64,000 nt of DNA from the NCBI GenBank assembly GCA_920105625.2, contig OV050030.1, positions 247,039,889 through 247,103,888 on the forward strand, written 5' to 3'. The position numbers were made by a program, and so were the translations under genes. A model generated the notes under the pieces. That model searched no databases and was not told the DNA's origin. It saw only the letters and a list, made by a program, of their open reading frames with translations. This DNA comes from Clusia tigrina (Eukaryota; Arthropoda; Insecta; Diptera; Clusiidae). This document shows positions 10,629 through 22,590 of the stretch, one piece after another. Position 1 is the stretch's first letter, and each line of letters opens with the position of its first letter.

Positions 10629-11574
10629 TGCTTGTAACTTTTTACTGGAGCGTCATAAAACCTTGAAATTTTGTAACAATAAAGTAATCGAGCCTCTTGT
10701 CTATTTAAGCTATCTCTCAAAGCTATGCTACCCTTGAGTCCCAAATCAAACACTAATAAAACTTCAAATGGCCCTAACTTCTCTACAGTACGTCCTACAC
10801 CCATCAAATTTTGCAACATACAAATGCTTGTAACTTTTTACTGGAGCGTCATAAAACCTTGAAATTTTGTAACAATAAAGTACTCGAGCCTCTTGTCAAT
10901 ATAAGCTATCGCTCAAAGCTATGCTACCCTTGAGTCCCAAATCAAACGCTGATAAAACTTCAAATGACCGTAACTTCTATACGGTGCATCCTATACCTAT
11001 CAAAGTTTGCAACAAACAAATGCTTGTAGCTTTTTACTGGAGCGTCATAAAACCTTAAAATTTTGTAACAATAAAGTACTCGCGCCTCTTGTCAATTTAA
11101 GCTATCGCTCAAAGCTATGCTACCCTTGAGTCCCAAATCAAACACTGATAAAATTTCAAATGGCCCTAACTTCTATACGGTACGTCCTACACCTATCAAA
11201 GTTTGCAACATACAAATGCTTGTAACTTTTTACTGGAGCGTCATAAAACGTTGAAATTTTGTAACAATAAAGTACTCGAGACTCTTGTCAATTTAAGGTA
11301 TCGCTCAAAGCTATGTTACCCTTGAGTCCCAAATCAAACACTGATAAAACTTCAAATGGCCCTAACTTCTATAGTACGTCCTACACCTATCAAAGTTTGC
11401 AACATACAAATGCTTGTAACTTTTTACTGGAGCGTCATAAAACCTTGAAATTTTGTAACAATAAAGTACTCGAGCCTCTTGTCAATTTAAGCTATCGCTC
11501 AAAGCTATGCTACCCTTGAGTCCCAAATCAAACACTGATAAAACTTCAAATGGCCCTAACTTCTATACGGTACG

Positions 11575-11975
11575 TGCTACACCTATCAAAGTTTGCAACA
11601 TACAAATGCTTGCAACTTTTTACTGGAGCGTCATAAAGCCTTGAAATTTTGTAACAATAAAGTACTCAAGCCTCTTGTCAATTTAAGCTATCGCTCAAAG
11701 CTATGCTACCCTTGACTCCCAACTCAAACACTGATAAAGCTTCAAATGGCCCTAACTTCTATACGGTACGTCCTACACCTATCAATGTTTGCACCATACA
11801 AATGCTTGTATCTTTTTATTCGAGCGTCATAAAACCTTGAAATTTTGTAACAATAAAGTACTCGAGCCTCTTGTCAATTTAACCTATCGCTCAAAGCTAT
11901 GCTACCCTTGAGTCCCAAATCAAACACTGATAACACTTCAAATGGCCCTAACTTCTATACGGTACGTCCTACACC
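11575..11975 (+). repeat. Diverged dimer marker block, copy 3 of 4
   Basis: It carries the same linked variants, with tgactccc at 11,713. It lies in the 3,861 bp block, 2,885 bases after copy 2. Confidence 0.8.
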
Positions 11976-13560
11976 TATCCAAGTTTGCAACATACAAATG
12001 CTTGTAACTTTTTACTGGAGCGTCATAAAACCTTGAAATTTTGTAACAATAAAGTACTCGAGCCTCATGTCAATTTAAGCTATCGCTCAAAGCTATGCTA
12101 CCCTTGAGTCCCAAATCAAACACTGATAAAACTTCAATTGGCCCTAACTTCTATACGGCACGTTATACACCTATCAAAGTTTGCAACATACAAATGCTTG
12201 TAACTTTTTACTGGAGCGTCATAAAACCTTGAAATTTTGTAACAATAAAGTACTCGAGCCTCTTGTCAATTTAAGCTATCGCTCAAAGCTATACTACCCT
12301 TGAGTCCCAAATCAAACGCTGATAAAACTTCAAATGGCCCTAACTTCTATACGGTACGTCCTACACCTATCAAAGTTTGCAACATACAAATGCTTGTAAC
12401 TTTTTACTGCGTCATAAAACCTTGAAATTTTGAACAATAAAGTACTCGAGCCTCTTGTCAATTTAAGTTATCGCTCAAAGCTATGCTACCCTTGAGTCCC
12501 AAATGAAACACTGATAAAACTTCAAATGGCCCTTACTTCTATACGGTACGTCCTACACTTATCAAAGTTTGCAACATACAAATGCTTGTAACTTTTTACT
12601 AGAGCGTCATAAAAGCTTGAAATTTTGTAACAATAAAGTACTCGAGCCTCTTGTCAATTTAAGCTATCGCTCAAAGCTATGCTACCCCTGAGTCCCAAAT
12701 CAAACACTGATAAAACTTCAAATGGCCCCAACTTCTATACGGTACGTCCTACACCTATCAAAGTTTGCAACATACAAATGCTTGTAACTTTTTACTGGAA
12801 CGTCATAAAACCTTGAAATTTTGTGACAATAAAGTACTCGAGTCTCTTGTCAATTTAAGCTATCGCTCAAAGCTATGCTACCCTTGAGTCCCAAATCAAA
12901 CACTGATAAAACTTCAAATGGCCCTAACCTCTATAGTACGTCCTACACCTATCAAAGTTTGCAACATACAAATGCTTGTAACTTTTTACTGGAGCGTCAT
13001 AGAACCTTGAAATTTTGTAACAATAAAGTACTCGAGCCTCTTGTCAATTTTAGCTATCGCTCAAAGCTATGCTACCCTTGAGTCCCAAATCAAACACTGA
13101 TAAAACTTCAAATGGCCCTAACTTCTATACGGTACGTCCTACACCTATCAAAGTTTGCAACATACAAATGCTTGTAACTTTTTACTGGAGCGTCATAAAA
13201 CCTTGAAATTTTGTAACAATAAAGTACTCGAGCCTCTTGTCAATTTAAGCTATCGCTCAAAGCTATGCTACCCTTAAGTCCCAAATCAAACACTGATAAA
13301 ACTTCAAATGGCCCTAACTTCTATACGGTACGTCCTACACCTATCAAAGCTTGCAACATACAAATGCTTGTAACTTTTTACTGGAGCGTCATAAAACCTT
13401 GAAATTTTGGAACAATAAAGTACTCCAGCCTCTTGTCAATTTAAGCTATCGCTCAAAGCTATGCTACCCTTGAGTCACAAATCAAACACTGATAAAACTT
13501 CAAATGGCCCTAACTTCTACACGGTACGTCCTACACCTATCAAAGTTTGCAACATACAAA

Positions 13561-13708
13561 TGCTTGTAACTTTTTACTGGAGCGTCATAAAACCTTGAAA
13601 TTTTGTAACAATAAAGTACTCGAGCCTCTTGTCAATTTAAGCTATCGCTCAAAGCTATGCTACCCTTGAGTCCCAAATCAAACGCTATCAAAGTTTGCAA
13701 CATACAAA
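13561..13708 (+). repeat. 148 bp monomer, 48 bp deletion (copy 3)
   Basis: It has the same deletion junction. The next monomer carries ggtatgct in place of gctatgct, a variant shared with copies 4 and 5, so these three are closer to each other than to copies 1 and 2. Confidence 0.9.
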
Positions 13709-14240
13709 TGCTTGTAACTTTTTACTGGAGCGTCATAAAACCTTGAAGTTTTGTAACAATAAAGTAATCGAGCCTCTTGTCTATTTAAGCTATCGCTCAA
13801 AGGTATGCTACCCTTGAGTCCCAAATCAAACACTGATAAAACTTCAAATGGCCCTAACTTCTCTACAGTACGTTCTACACCCATCAAAGTTTGCAACATA
13901 CAAATGCTTGTAACTTTTTACAGGAGCGTCATAAAACCTTGAAATTTTGTAACAATAAAGTACTCGAGCCTCTTGTCAATTTAAGCTACCGCTCAAAGCT
14001 ATGCTACCCTTGAGTCCCAAATCAAACACTGATAAAACTTCAAATGGCCCTAACTTCTATACGGTACGTCCTACACCTATTAAAGTTTGCAACATACAAA
14101 TGCTTGTAACTTTTTACTGGAGCGTCATAAAACCTTGAAATTTAGTAACAATAAAGTACTCGAGCCTCTTGTCAATTTAAGCTATCGCTCAAAGTTATGC
14201 TACCCTTGAGTCCCAAATAAAACACTGATAAAACTTCAAA

Positions 14241-17200
14241 TGGCCCTAACTTCTATACGGCACGTTATACACCTATCAAAGTTTGCAACATATAAATGCT
14301 TGTAACTTTTTACTGGAGCGTCATAAAACGTTGAAATTTTGTAACAATAAAGTACTCGAGACTCTTGTCAATTTAAGCTATCGCTCAAAGCTATGCTACC
14401 CTTGAGTCCCAAATCAACCACTGAAAAAACTTCAAATGGCACTAACTTCTATACGGTACGTCCTTCACCTATCAAAGTTTGTAACATACAAATGCTTGTA
14501 ACTTTTTACTGGAGCGTCATAAAACCTTGAAATTTAGTAACAATAAAGTACTCCAGCCTCTTGTCAATTTAAGCTATCGCTCAAAGCTATGCTACGCTTG
14601 AGTCCCAAATCAAACACTGATAAAACTTCAAATGGCCCTAACTTCTATACGGTACGTCCTACACCTATCAAAGTTTGCAACACGCAAATGCATGTAACTT
14701 TTTACTGCGTCATAAAATCTTGAAATTTTGTAACAATAAAGTACTCGAGCCTCTTGTCAATATAAGCTATCGCTCAAAGCTATGCTACCCTTGAGTCCCA
14801 AATCAAACGCTGATAAAACTTCAAATGACCGTAACTTCTATACGGTGCATCCTATACCTATCAAAGTTTGCAACAAACAAATGCTTGTAGCTTTTTACTG
14901 GAGCGTCATAAAACCTTAAAATTTTGTAACAATAAAGTACTCGCGCCTCTTGTCAATTTAAGCTATCGCTCAAAGCTATGCTACCCTTGAGTCCCAAATC
15001 AAACACTGATAAAATTTCAAATGGCCCTAACTTCTATACGGTATGTCCTACACCTATCAAAGTTTGCAACATACAAATGCTTGTAACTTTTTACTGGAGC
15101 GTCATAAAACGTTGAAATTTTGTAACAATAAAGTACTCGAGACTCTTGTCAATTTAAGGTATCGCTCAAAGCTATGTTACCCTTGAGTCCCAAATCAAAC
15201 ACTGATAAAACTTCAAATGGCCCTAACTTCTATAGTACGTCCTACACCTATCAAAGTTTGCAACATACAAATGCTTGTAACTTTTTACTGGAGCGTCATA
15301 AAACCTTGAAATTTTGTAACAATAAAGTACTCGAGCCTCTTGTCAATTTAAGCTATCGCTCAAAGCTATGCTACCCTTGAGTCCCAAATCAAACACTGAT
15401 AAAACTTCAATTGGCCCTAACTTCTATACGGCACGTAATACACCTATCAAAGTTTGCAACATATAAATGCTTGTAACTTTTTACTGGAGCGTCATAAAAC
15501 GTTGAAATTTTGTAACAATAAAGTACTCGAGACTCTTGTCAATTTAAGCTATCGCTCAAAGCTATGCTACCCTTGAGTCCCAAATCAACCACTGAAAAAA
15601 CTTCAAATGGCACTAACTTTTATACGGTACGTCCTTCACCTATCAAAGTTTGCAACATACAAATGCTTGTAACTTTTTACTGGAGCGTCATAAAACCTTG
15701 AAATTTAGTAACAATAAAGTACTCCAGCCTCTTGTCAATTTAAGCTATCGCTCAAAGCTATGCTACGCTTGAGTCCCAAATCAAACACTGATAAAACTTC
15801 AAATGGCCCTAACTTCTATACGGTACGTCCTACACCTATCAAAGTTTGCAACACGCAAATGCATGTAACTTTTTACTGCGTCATAAAATCTTGAAATTTT
15901 GTAACAATAAAGTACTCGAGCCTCTTGTCAATATAAGCTATCGCTCAAAGCTATGCTACCCTTGAGTCCCAAATCAAACGCTGATAAAACTTCAAATGAC
16001 CGTAACTTCTATACGGTGCATCCTATACCTATCAAAGTTTGCAACAAACAAATGCTTGTAGCTTTTTACTGGAGCGTCATAAAACCTTAAAATTTTGTAA
16101 CAATAAAGTACTCGCGCCTCTTGTCAATTTAAGCTATCGCTCAAAGCTATGCTACCCTTGAGTCCCAAATCAAACACTGATAAAATTTCAAATGGCCCTA
16201 ACTTCTATACGGTATGTCCTACACCTATCAAAGTTTGCAACATACAAATGCTTGTAACTTTTTACTGGAGCGTCATAAAACGTTGAAATTTTGTAACAAT
16301 AAAGTACTCGAGACTCTTGTCAATTTAAGGTATCGCTCAAAGCTATGTTACCCTTGAGTCCCAAATCAAACACTGATAAAACTTCAAATGGCCCTAACTT
16401 CTATAGTACGTCCTACACCTATCCAAGTTTGCAACATACAAATGCTTGTAACTTTTTACTGGAGCGTCATAAAACCTTGAAATTTTGTAACAATAAAGTA
16501 CACGAGCCTCATGTCAATTTAAGCTATCGCTCAAAGCTATGCTACCCTTGAGTCCCAAATCAAACACTGATAAAACTTCAATTGGCCCTAACTTCTATAC
16601 GGCACGTAATACACCTATCAAAGTTTGCAACATATAAATGCTTGTAACTTTTTACTGGAGCGTCATAAAACGTTGAAATTTTGTAACAATAAAGTACTCG
16701 AGACTCTTGTCAATTTAAGCTATCGCTCAAAGCTATGCTACCCTTGAGTCCCAAATCAACCACTGAAAAAACTTCAAATGGCACTAACTTTTATACGGTA
16801 CGTCCTTCACCTATCAAAGTTTGCAACATACAAATGCTTGTAACTTTTTACTGGAGCGGCATAAAACCTTGAAATTTAGTAACAATAAAGTACTCCAGCC
16901 TCTTGTCAATTTAAGCTATCGCTCAAAGCTATGCTACGCTTGAGTCCCAAATCAAACACTGATAAAACTTCAAATGGCCCTAACTTCTATACGGTACGTC
17001 CTACACCTATCAAAGTTTGCAACACGCAAATGCATGTAACTTTTTACTGCGTCATAAAATCTTGAAATTTTGTAACAATAAAGTACTCGAGCCTCTTGTC
17101 AATATAAGCTATCGCTCAAAGCTATGCTACCCTTGAGTCCCAAATCAAACGCTGATAAAACTTCAAATGACCGTAACTTCTATACGGTGCATCCTATACC

Positions 17201-17753
17201 TATCAAAGTTTGCAACAAACAAATGCTTGTAGCTTTTTACTGGAGCGTCATAAAACCTTAAAATTTTGTAACAATAAAGTACTCGCGCCTCTTGTCAATT
17301 TAAGCTATCGCTCAAAGCTATGCTACCCTTGAGTCCCAAATCAAACACTGATAAAATTTCAAATGGCCCTAACTTCTATACGGTATGTCCTACACCTATC
17401 AAAGTTTGCAACATACAAATGCTTGTAACTTTTTACTGGAGCGTCATAAAACGTTGAAATTTTGTAACAATAAAGTACTCGAGACTCTTGTCAATTTAAG
17501 GTATCGCTCAAAGCTATGTTACCCTTGAGTCCCAAATCAAACACTGATAAAACTTCAAATGGCCCTAACTTCTATAGTACGTCCTACACCTATCAAAGTT
17601 TGCAACATACAAATGCTTGTAACTTTTTACTGGAGCGTCATAAAACCTTGAAATTTTGTAACAATAAAGTACTCGAGCCTCTTGTCAATTTAAGCTATCG
17701 CTCAAAGCTATGCTACCCTTGAGTCCCAAATCAAACACTGATAAAACTTCAAA
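14241..17753 (+). repeat. Higher-order repeat: three tandem copies of 1,171 bp
   Basis: Copies are 14,241-15,411, 15,412-16,582 and 16,583-17,753. Each is six monomers with lengths summing to 194 + 193 + 4 x 196 = 1,171, which matches the indels present (tatagtacg, minus two; tactgcgtc, minus three). Shared private variants include atataaatg, accactgaaaaaac, ctacgcttgag, cacgcaaatgcatg, gaccgtaac and actcgcgcc. The second copy differs from its neighbours over one monomer near 16.42-16.58 kb, where it carries variants otherwise seen at 18.17-18.37 kb. Confidence 0.9.
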
Positions 17754-18037
17754 TGGCCCTAACTTCTATACGGTACGTCCTACACCTATCAAAGTTTGCA
17801 ACATACAAATGCTTGCAACTTTTTACTGGAGCGTCATAAAGCCTTGAAATTTTGTAACAATAAAGTACTCAAGCCTCTTGTCAATTTAAGCTATCGCTCA
17901 AAGCTATGCTACCCTTGACTCCCAACTCAAACACTGATAAAGCTTCAAATGGCCCTAACTTCTATACGGTACGTCCTACACCTATCAATGTTTGCACCAT
18001 ACAAATGCTTGTATCATTTTAGTCGAGCGTCATAAAA
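17516..18037 (+). repeat. Restart of the 11.3 kb block (offset 6,203)
   Basis: From 17,516 the variant order repeats that from 11,313: tgcttgcaac, then tgactcccaac (11,713 and 17,916), then gtatc and taacctatc. The offset of 6,203 equals 3,861 plus two copies of 1,171, so inserted 1,171 bp copies account for all the extra distance. Confidence 0.8.
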
Positions 18038-18178
18038 CCTTGAAATTTTGTAACAATAAAGTACTCGAGCCTCTTGTCAATTTAACCTATCGCTCAAAGC
18101 TATGCTACCCTTGAGTCCCAAATCAAACACTGATAACACTTCAAATGGCCCTAACTTCTATACGGTACGTCCTACACC
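17778..18178 (+). repeat. Diverged dimer marker block, copy 4 of 4
   Basis: It carries the same linked variants, with tgactccc at 17,916. It has a private change to atttt-agtcgag where the other copies have ttttt-attcgag. Confidence 0.8.
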
Positions 18179-19990
18179 TATCCAAGTTTGCAACATACAA
18201 ATGCTTGTAACTTTTTACTGGAGCGTCATAAAACCTTGAAATTTTGTAACAATAAAGTACACGAGCCTCATGTCAATTTAAGCTATCGCTCAAAGCTATG
18301 CTACCCTTGAGTCCCAAATCAAACACTGATAGAACTTCAATTGGCCCTAACTTCTATACGGCACGTAATACACCTATCAAAGTTTGCAACATACAAATGC
18401 TTGTAACTTTTTACTGGAGCGTCATAAAACCTTGAAATTTTGTAACAATAAAGTACTCGAGCCTCTTGTCAATTTAAGCTATCGCTCAAAGCTATACTAC
18501 CCTTGAGTCCCAAATCAAACGCTGATAAAACTTCAAATGGCCCTAACTTCTATACGGTACGTCCTACACCTATCAAAGTTTGCAACATACAAATGCTTGT
18601 AACTTTTTACTGCGTCATAAAACCTTGAAATTTTGAACAATAAAGTACTCGAGCCTCTTGTCAATTTAAGTTATCGCTCAAAGCTATGCTACCCTTGAGT
18701 CCCAAATGAAACACTGATAAAACTTCAAATGGCCCTTACTTCTATACGGTACGTCCTACACTTATCAAAGTTTGCAACATACAAATGCTTGTAACTTTTT
18801 ACTAGAGCGTCATAAAAGCTTGAAATTTTGTAACAATAAAGTACTCGAGCCTCTTGTCAATTTAAGCTATCGCTCAAAGCTATGCTACCCCTGAGTCCCA
18901 AATCAAACACTGATAAAACTTCAAATGGCCCCAACTTCTATACGGTACGTCCTACACCTATCAAAGTTTGCAACATACAAATGCTTGTAACTTTTTACTG
19001 GAACGTCATAAAACCTTGAAATTTTGTAACAATAAAGTACTCGAGCCTCTTGTCAATTTAACCTATCGCTCAAAGCTATGCTACCCTTGAGTCCCAAATC
19101 AAACACTGATAACACTTCAAATGGCCCTAACTTCTATACGTTACGTCCTACACCTATCCAAGTTTGCAACATACAAATGCTTGTAACTTTTTACTGGAGC
19201 GTCATAAAACCTTGAAATTTTGTAACAATAAAGTACACGAGCCTCATGTCAATTTAAGCTATCGCTCAAAGCTATGCTACCCTTGAGTCCCAAATCAAAC
19301 ACTGATAAAACTTCAATTGGCCCTAACTTCTATACGGCACGTAATACACCTATCAAAGTTTGCAACATACAAATGCTTGTAACTTTTTACTGGAGCGTCA
19401 TAAAACCTTGAAATTTTGTAACAATAAAGTACTCGAGCCTCTTGTCAATTTAAGCTATCGCTCAAAGCTATACTACCCTTGAGTCCCAAATCAAACGCTG
19501 ATAAAACTTCAAATGGCCCTAACTTCTATACGGTACGTCCTACACCTATCAAAGTTTGCAACATACAAATGCTTGTAACTTTTTACTGCGTCATAAAACC
19601 TTGAAATTTTGAACAATAAAGTACTCGAGCCTCTTGTCAATTTAAGTTATCGCTCAAAGCTATGCTACCCTTGAGTCCCAAATGAAACACTGATAAAACT
19701 TCAAATGGCCCTTACTTCTATACGGTACGTCCTACACTTATCAAAGTTTGCAACATACAAATGCTTGTAACTTTTTACTAGAGCGTCATAAAAGCTTGAA
19801 ATTTTGTAACAATAAAGTACTCGAGCCTCTTGTCAATTTAAGCTATCGCTCAAAGCTATGCTACCCCTGAGTCCCAAATCAAACACTGATAAAACTTCAA
19901 ATGGCCCCAACTTCTATACGGTACGTCCTACACCTATCAAAGTTTGCAACATACAAATGCTTGTAACTTTTTACTGGAACGTCATAAAAC
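18038..19990 (+). repeat. Two copies of a 976 bp pentamer
   Basis: Markers tttaacctat (18,081 and 19,057), tccaagtttg, tacacgagcctcatg, cacgtaatac, actgcgtc with ttttgaac, and aaaagcttg all recur 976 bases on. The length is 192 + 4 x 196, which fits the combined three-base and one-base losses in a single monomer. The copies differ by only a few bases (for example tagaact against taaaact, and tacgttacg against tacggtacg). Confidence 0.85.
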
Positions 19991-20029
19991 CTTGAAATTT
20001 TGTGACAATAAAGTACTCGAGTCTCTTGT

Positions 20030-21810
20030 CAATTTAAGCTATCGCTCAAAGCTATGCTACCCTTGAGTCCCAAATCAAACACTGATAAAACTTCAAATGG
20101 CCCTAACCTCTATAGTACGTCCTACACCTATCAAAGTTTGCAACATACAAATGCTTGTAACTTTTTACTGGAGCGTCATAGAACCTTGAAATTTTGTAAC
20201 AATAAAGTACTCGAGCCTCTTGTCAATTTTAGCTATCGCTCAAAGCTATGCTACCCTTGAGTCCCAAATCAAACACTGATAAAACTTCAAATGGCCCTAA
20301 CTTCTATACGGTACGTCCTACACCTATCAAAGTTTGCAACATACAAATGCTTGTAACTTTTTACTGGAGCGTCATAAAACCTTGAAATTTTGTAACAATA
20401 AAGTACTCGAGCCTCTTGTCAATTTAAGCTATCGCTCAAAGCTATGCTACCCTTAAGTCCCAAATCAAACACTGATAAAACTTCAAATGGCCCTAACTTC
20501 TATACGGTACGTCCTACACCTATCAAAGTTTGCAACATACAAATGCTTGTAACTTTTTACTGGAGCGTCATAAAACCTTGAAATTATGGAACAATAAAGT
20601 ACTCCAGCCTCTTGTCAATTTAAGCTATCGCTCAAAGCTATGCTACCCTTGAGTCACAAATCAAACACTGATAAAACTTCAAATGGCCCTAACTTCTACA
20701 CGGTACGTCCTACACCTATCAAAGTTTGCAACATACAAATGCTTGTAACTTTTTACTGGAGCGTCATAAAACCTTGAAATTTTGTAACAATAAAGTACTC
20801 GAGCCTCTTGTCAATTTAAGCTATCGCTCAAAGCTATGCTACCCTTGAGTCCCAAATCAAACGCTATCAAAGTTTGCAACATACAAATGCTTGTAACTTT
20901 TTACTGGAGCGTCATAAAACCTTGAAATTTTGTAACAATAAAGTAATCGAGCCTCTTGTCTATTTAAGCTATCGCTCAAAGGTATGCTACCCTTGAGTCC
21001 CAAGTCAAACACTGATAAAACTTCAAATGGCCCTAACTTCTCTACAGTACGTTCTACACCCATCAAAGTTTGCAACATACAAATGCTTGTAACTTTTTAC
21101 AGGAGCGTCATAAAACCTTGAAATTTTGTAACAATAAAGTACTCGAGCCTCTTGTCAATTTAAGCTACCGCTCAAAGCTATGCTACCCTTGAGTCCCAAA
21201 TCAAACACTGATAAAACTTCAAATGGCCCTAACTTCTATACGGTACGTCCTACACCTATTAAAGTTTGCAACATACAAATGCTTGTAACTTTTTACTGGA
21301 GCGTCATAAAACCTTGAAATTTAGTAACAATAAAGTACTCGAGCCTCTTGTCAATTTAAGCTATCGCTCAAAGTTATGCTACCCTTGAGTCCCAAATAAA
21401 ACACTGATAAAACTTCAAATGGCCCTAACTTCTATACGGCACGTTATACACCTATCAAAGTTTGCAACATATAAATGCTTGTAACTTTTTACTGGAGCGT
21501 CATAAAACGTTGAAATTTTGTAACAATAAAGTACTCGAGACTCTTGTCAATTTAAGCTATCGCTCAAAGCTATGCTACCCTTGAGTCCCAAATCAACCAC
21601 TGAAAAAACTTCAAATGGCACTAACTTCTATACGGTACGTCCTTCACCTATCAAAGTTTGCAACATACAAATGCTTGTAACTTTTTACTGGAGCGTCATA
21701 AAACCTTGAAATTTAGTAACAATAAAGTACTCCAGCCTCTTGTCAATTTAAGCTATCGCTCAAAGCTATGCTACGCTTGAGTCCCAAATCAAACACTGAT
21801 AAAACTTCAA
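20030..21810 (+). repeat. Copy of 12,851-14,631 (offset 7,179)
   Basis: The 194 bp monomer (12,875 and 20,054), the 48 bp deletion monomer (13,561 and 20,740) and the ctacc, agtaac, aaataaaac and ctacgc variants keep the exact 7,179 offset. The match ends near 14.63/21.81 kb, where the left copy enters the actgcgtc monomer and the right copy does not. 7,179 is 6,203 plus 976, the sum of the duplications in between. Confidence 0.85.
20740..20887 (+). repeat. 148 bp monomer, 48 bp deletion (copy 4)
   Basis: It lies exactly 7,179 bases from copy 3 and in the same variant context, as part of the 12.9-14.6 / 20.0-21.8 kb duplication. Confidence 0.9.
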
Positions 21811-22590
21811 ATGACCCTAACTTCTATACGGTACGTCCTACACCTATCAAAGTTTGCAACATACAAATGCTTGTAACTTTTTACTGGGGCGTCATAAAAC
21901 CTTGAAATTTTGTAACAATAAAGTACTCCAGCCTCTTGTCAATTTAAGTTATCGCTCAAAGCTATGCTACCCTTGAGTCCCAAATCAAACACTGATAAAA
22001 CTTCAAATGACCCTAACTTCTATACGGTACGTCCTACACCTATCAAAGTTTGCAACATACAAATGCTTGTAACTTTTTACTGGAGCGTCATAAAACCTTG
22101 AAATTTTGTAACAATACAGTACTCCAGCTTCTTTTCAAGTTATGTTATCGCTCAAAGCTATGCTACCCTTGAGTCCCAAATCAAACGCTGATAAAACTTC
22201 AAATGGCCCTAACTTCTATACGGTACGTACTACACCTATCAAAGTTTGCAACATACAAATGCTTGTAACTTTTTACTGGAGCGTCATAAAACCTTGAAAT
22301 TTTGTAACAATAAAGTACTCGAGCCTCTTGTCAATTTAAGCTATCGCTCAAAGCTATGCTACCCTTAAGTCCCAAATCAAACACTGATAAAACTTCAAAT
22401 GACCCTAACTTCTATACGGTACGTCCTACACCTATCAAAGTTTGCAACATACAAATGCTTGTAACTTTTTACTGGGGCGTCATAAAACCTTGAAATTTTG
22501 TAACAATAAAGTACTCCAGCCTCTTGTCAATTTAAGTTATCGCTCAAAGCTATGCTACCCTTGAGTCCCAAATCAAACACTGATAAAACT
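21811..22590 (+). repeat. 588 bp trimer echo with actggggcg variants
   Basis: aaatgacccta and actggggcg occur together near 21.82-21.89 kb and again 588 bases (three monomers) later. Between them is a strongly diverged c part, agcttcttttcaag with tatgttatc. That c part recurs near 26.73 and 32.75 kb. Confidence 0.65.

Larger units (their letters stand above)
8428..11312 (+). repeat. 2,885 bp higher-order block, first copy
   Basis: Marker variants here recur 2,885 bases on, beginning at 11,313: tgcttgcaac (8,722 and 11,607), tgactcccaac (8,828 and 11,713) and the cacgttatac / actgcgtc / taagttatc series. The two blocks abut, so this is a tandem duplication of about 15 monomers. After the duplication the second copy gained extra monomers, because its end matches at offset 3,080 and then 3,861. 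Confidence 0.8.
11313..15173 (+). repeat. 3,861 bp higher-order block, expanded second copy
   Basis: This block starts like 8,428 and ends where the same start recurs at 15,174. It is the 2,885 bp block with 976 extra bases: one extra monomer near 13.26-13.46 kb and further monomers near 14.0-14.8 kb. The markers caaatgaccg (10,961 and 14,822) and the closing monomer (11,313 and 15,174) fix the 3,861 offset. Confidence 0.75.
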
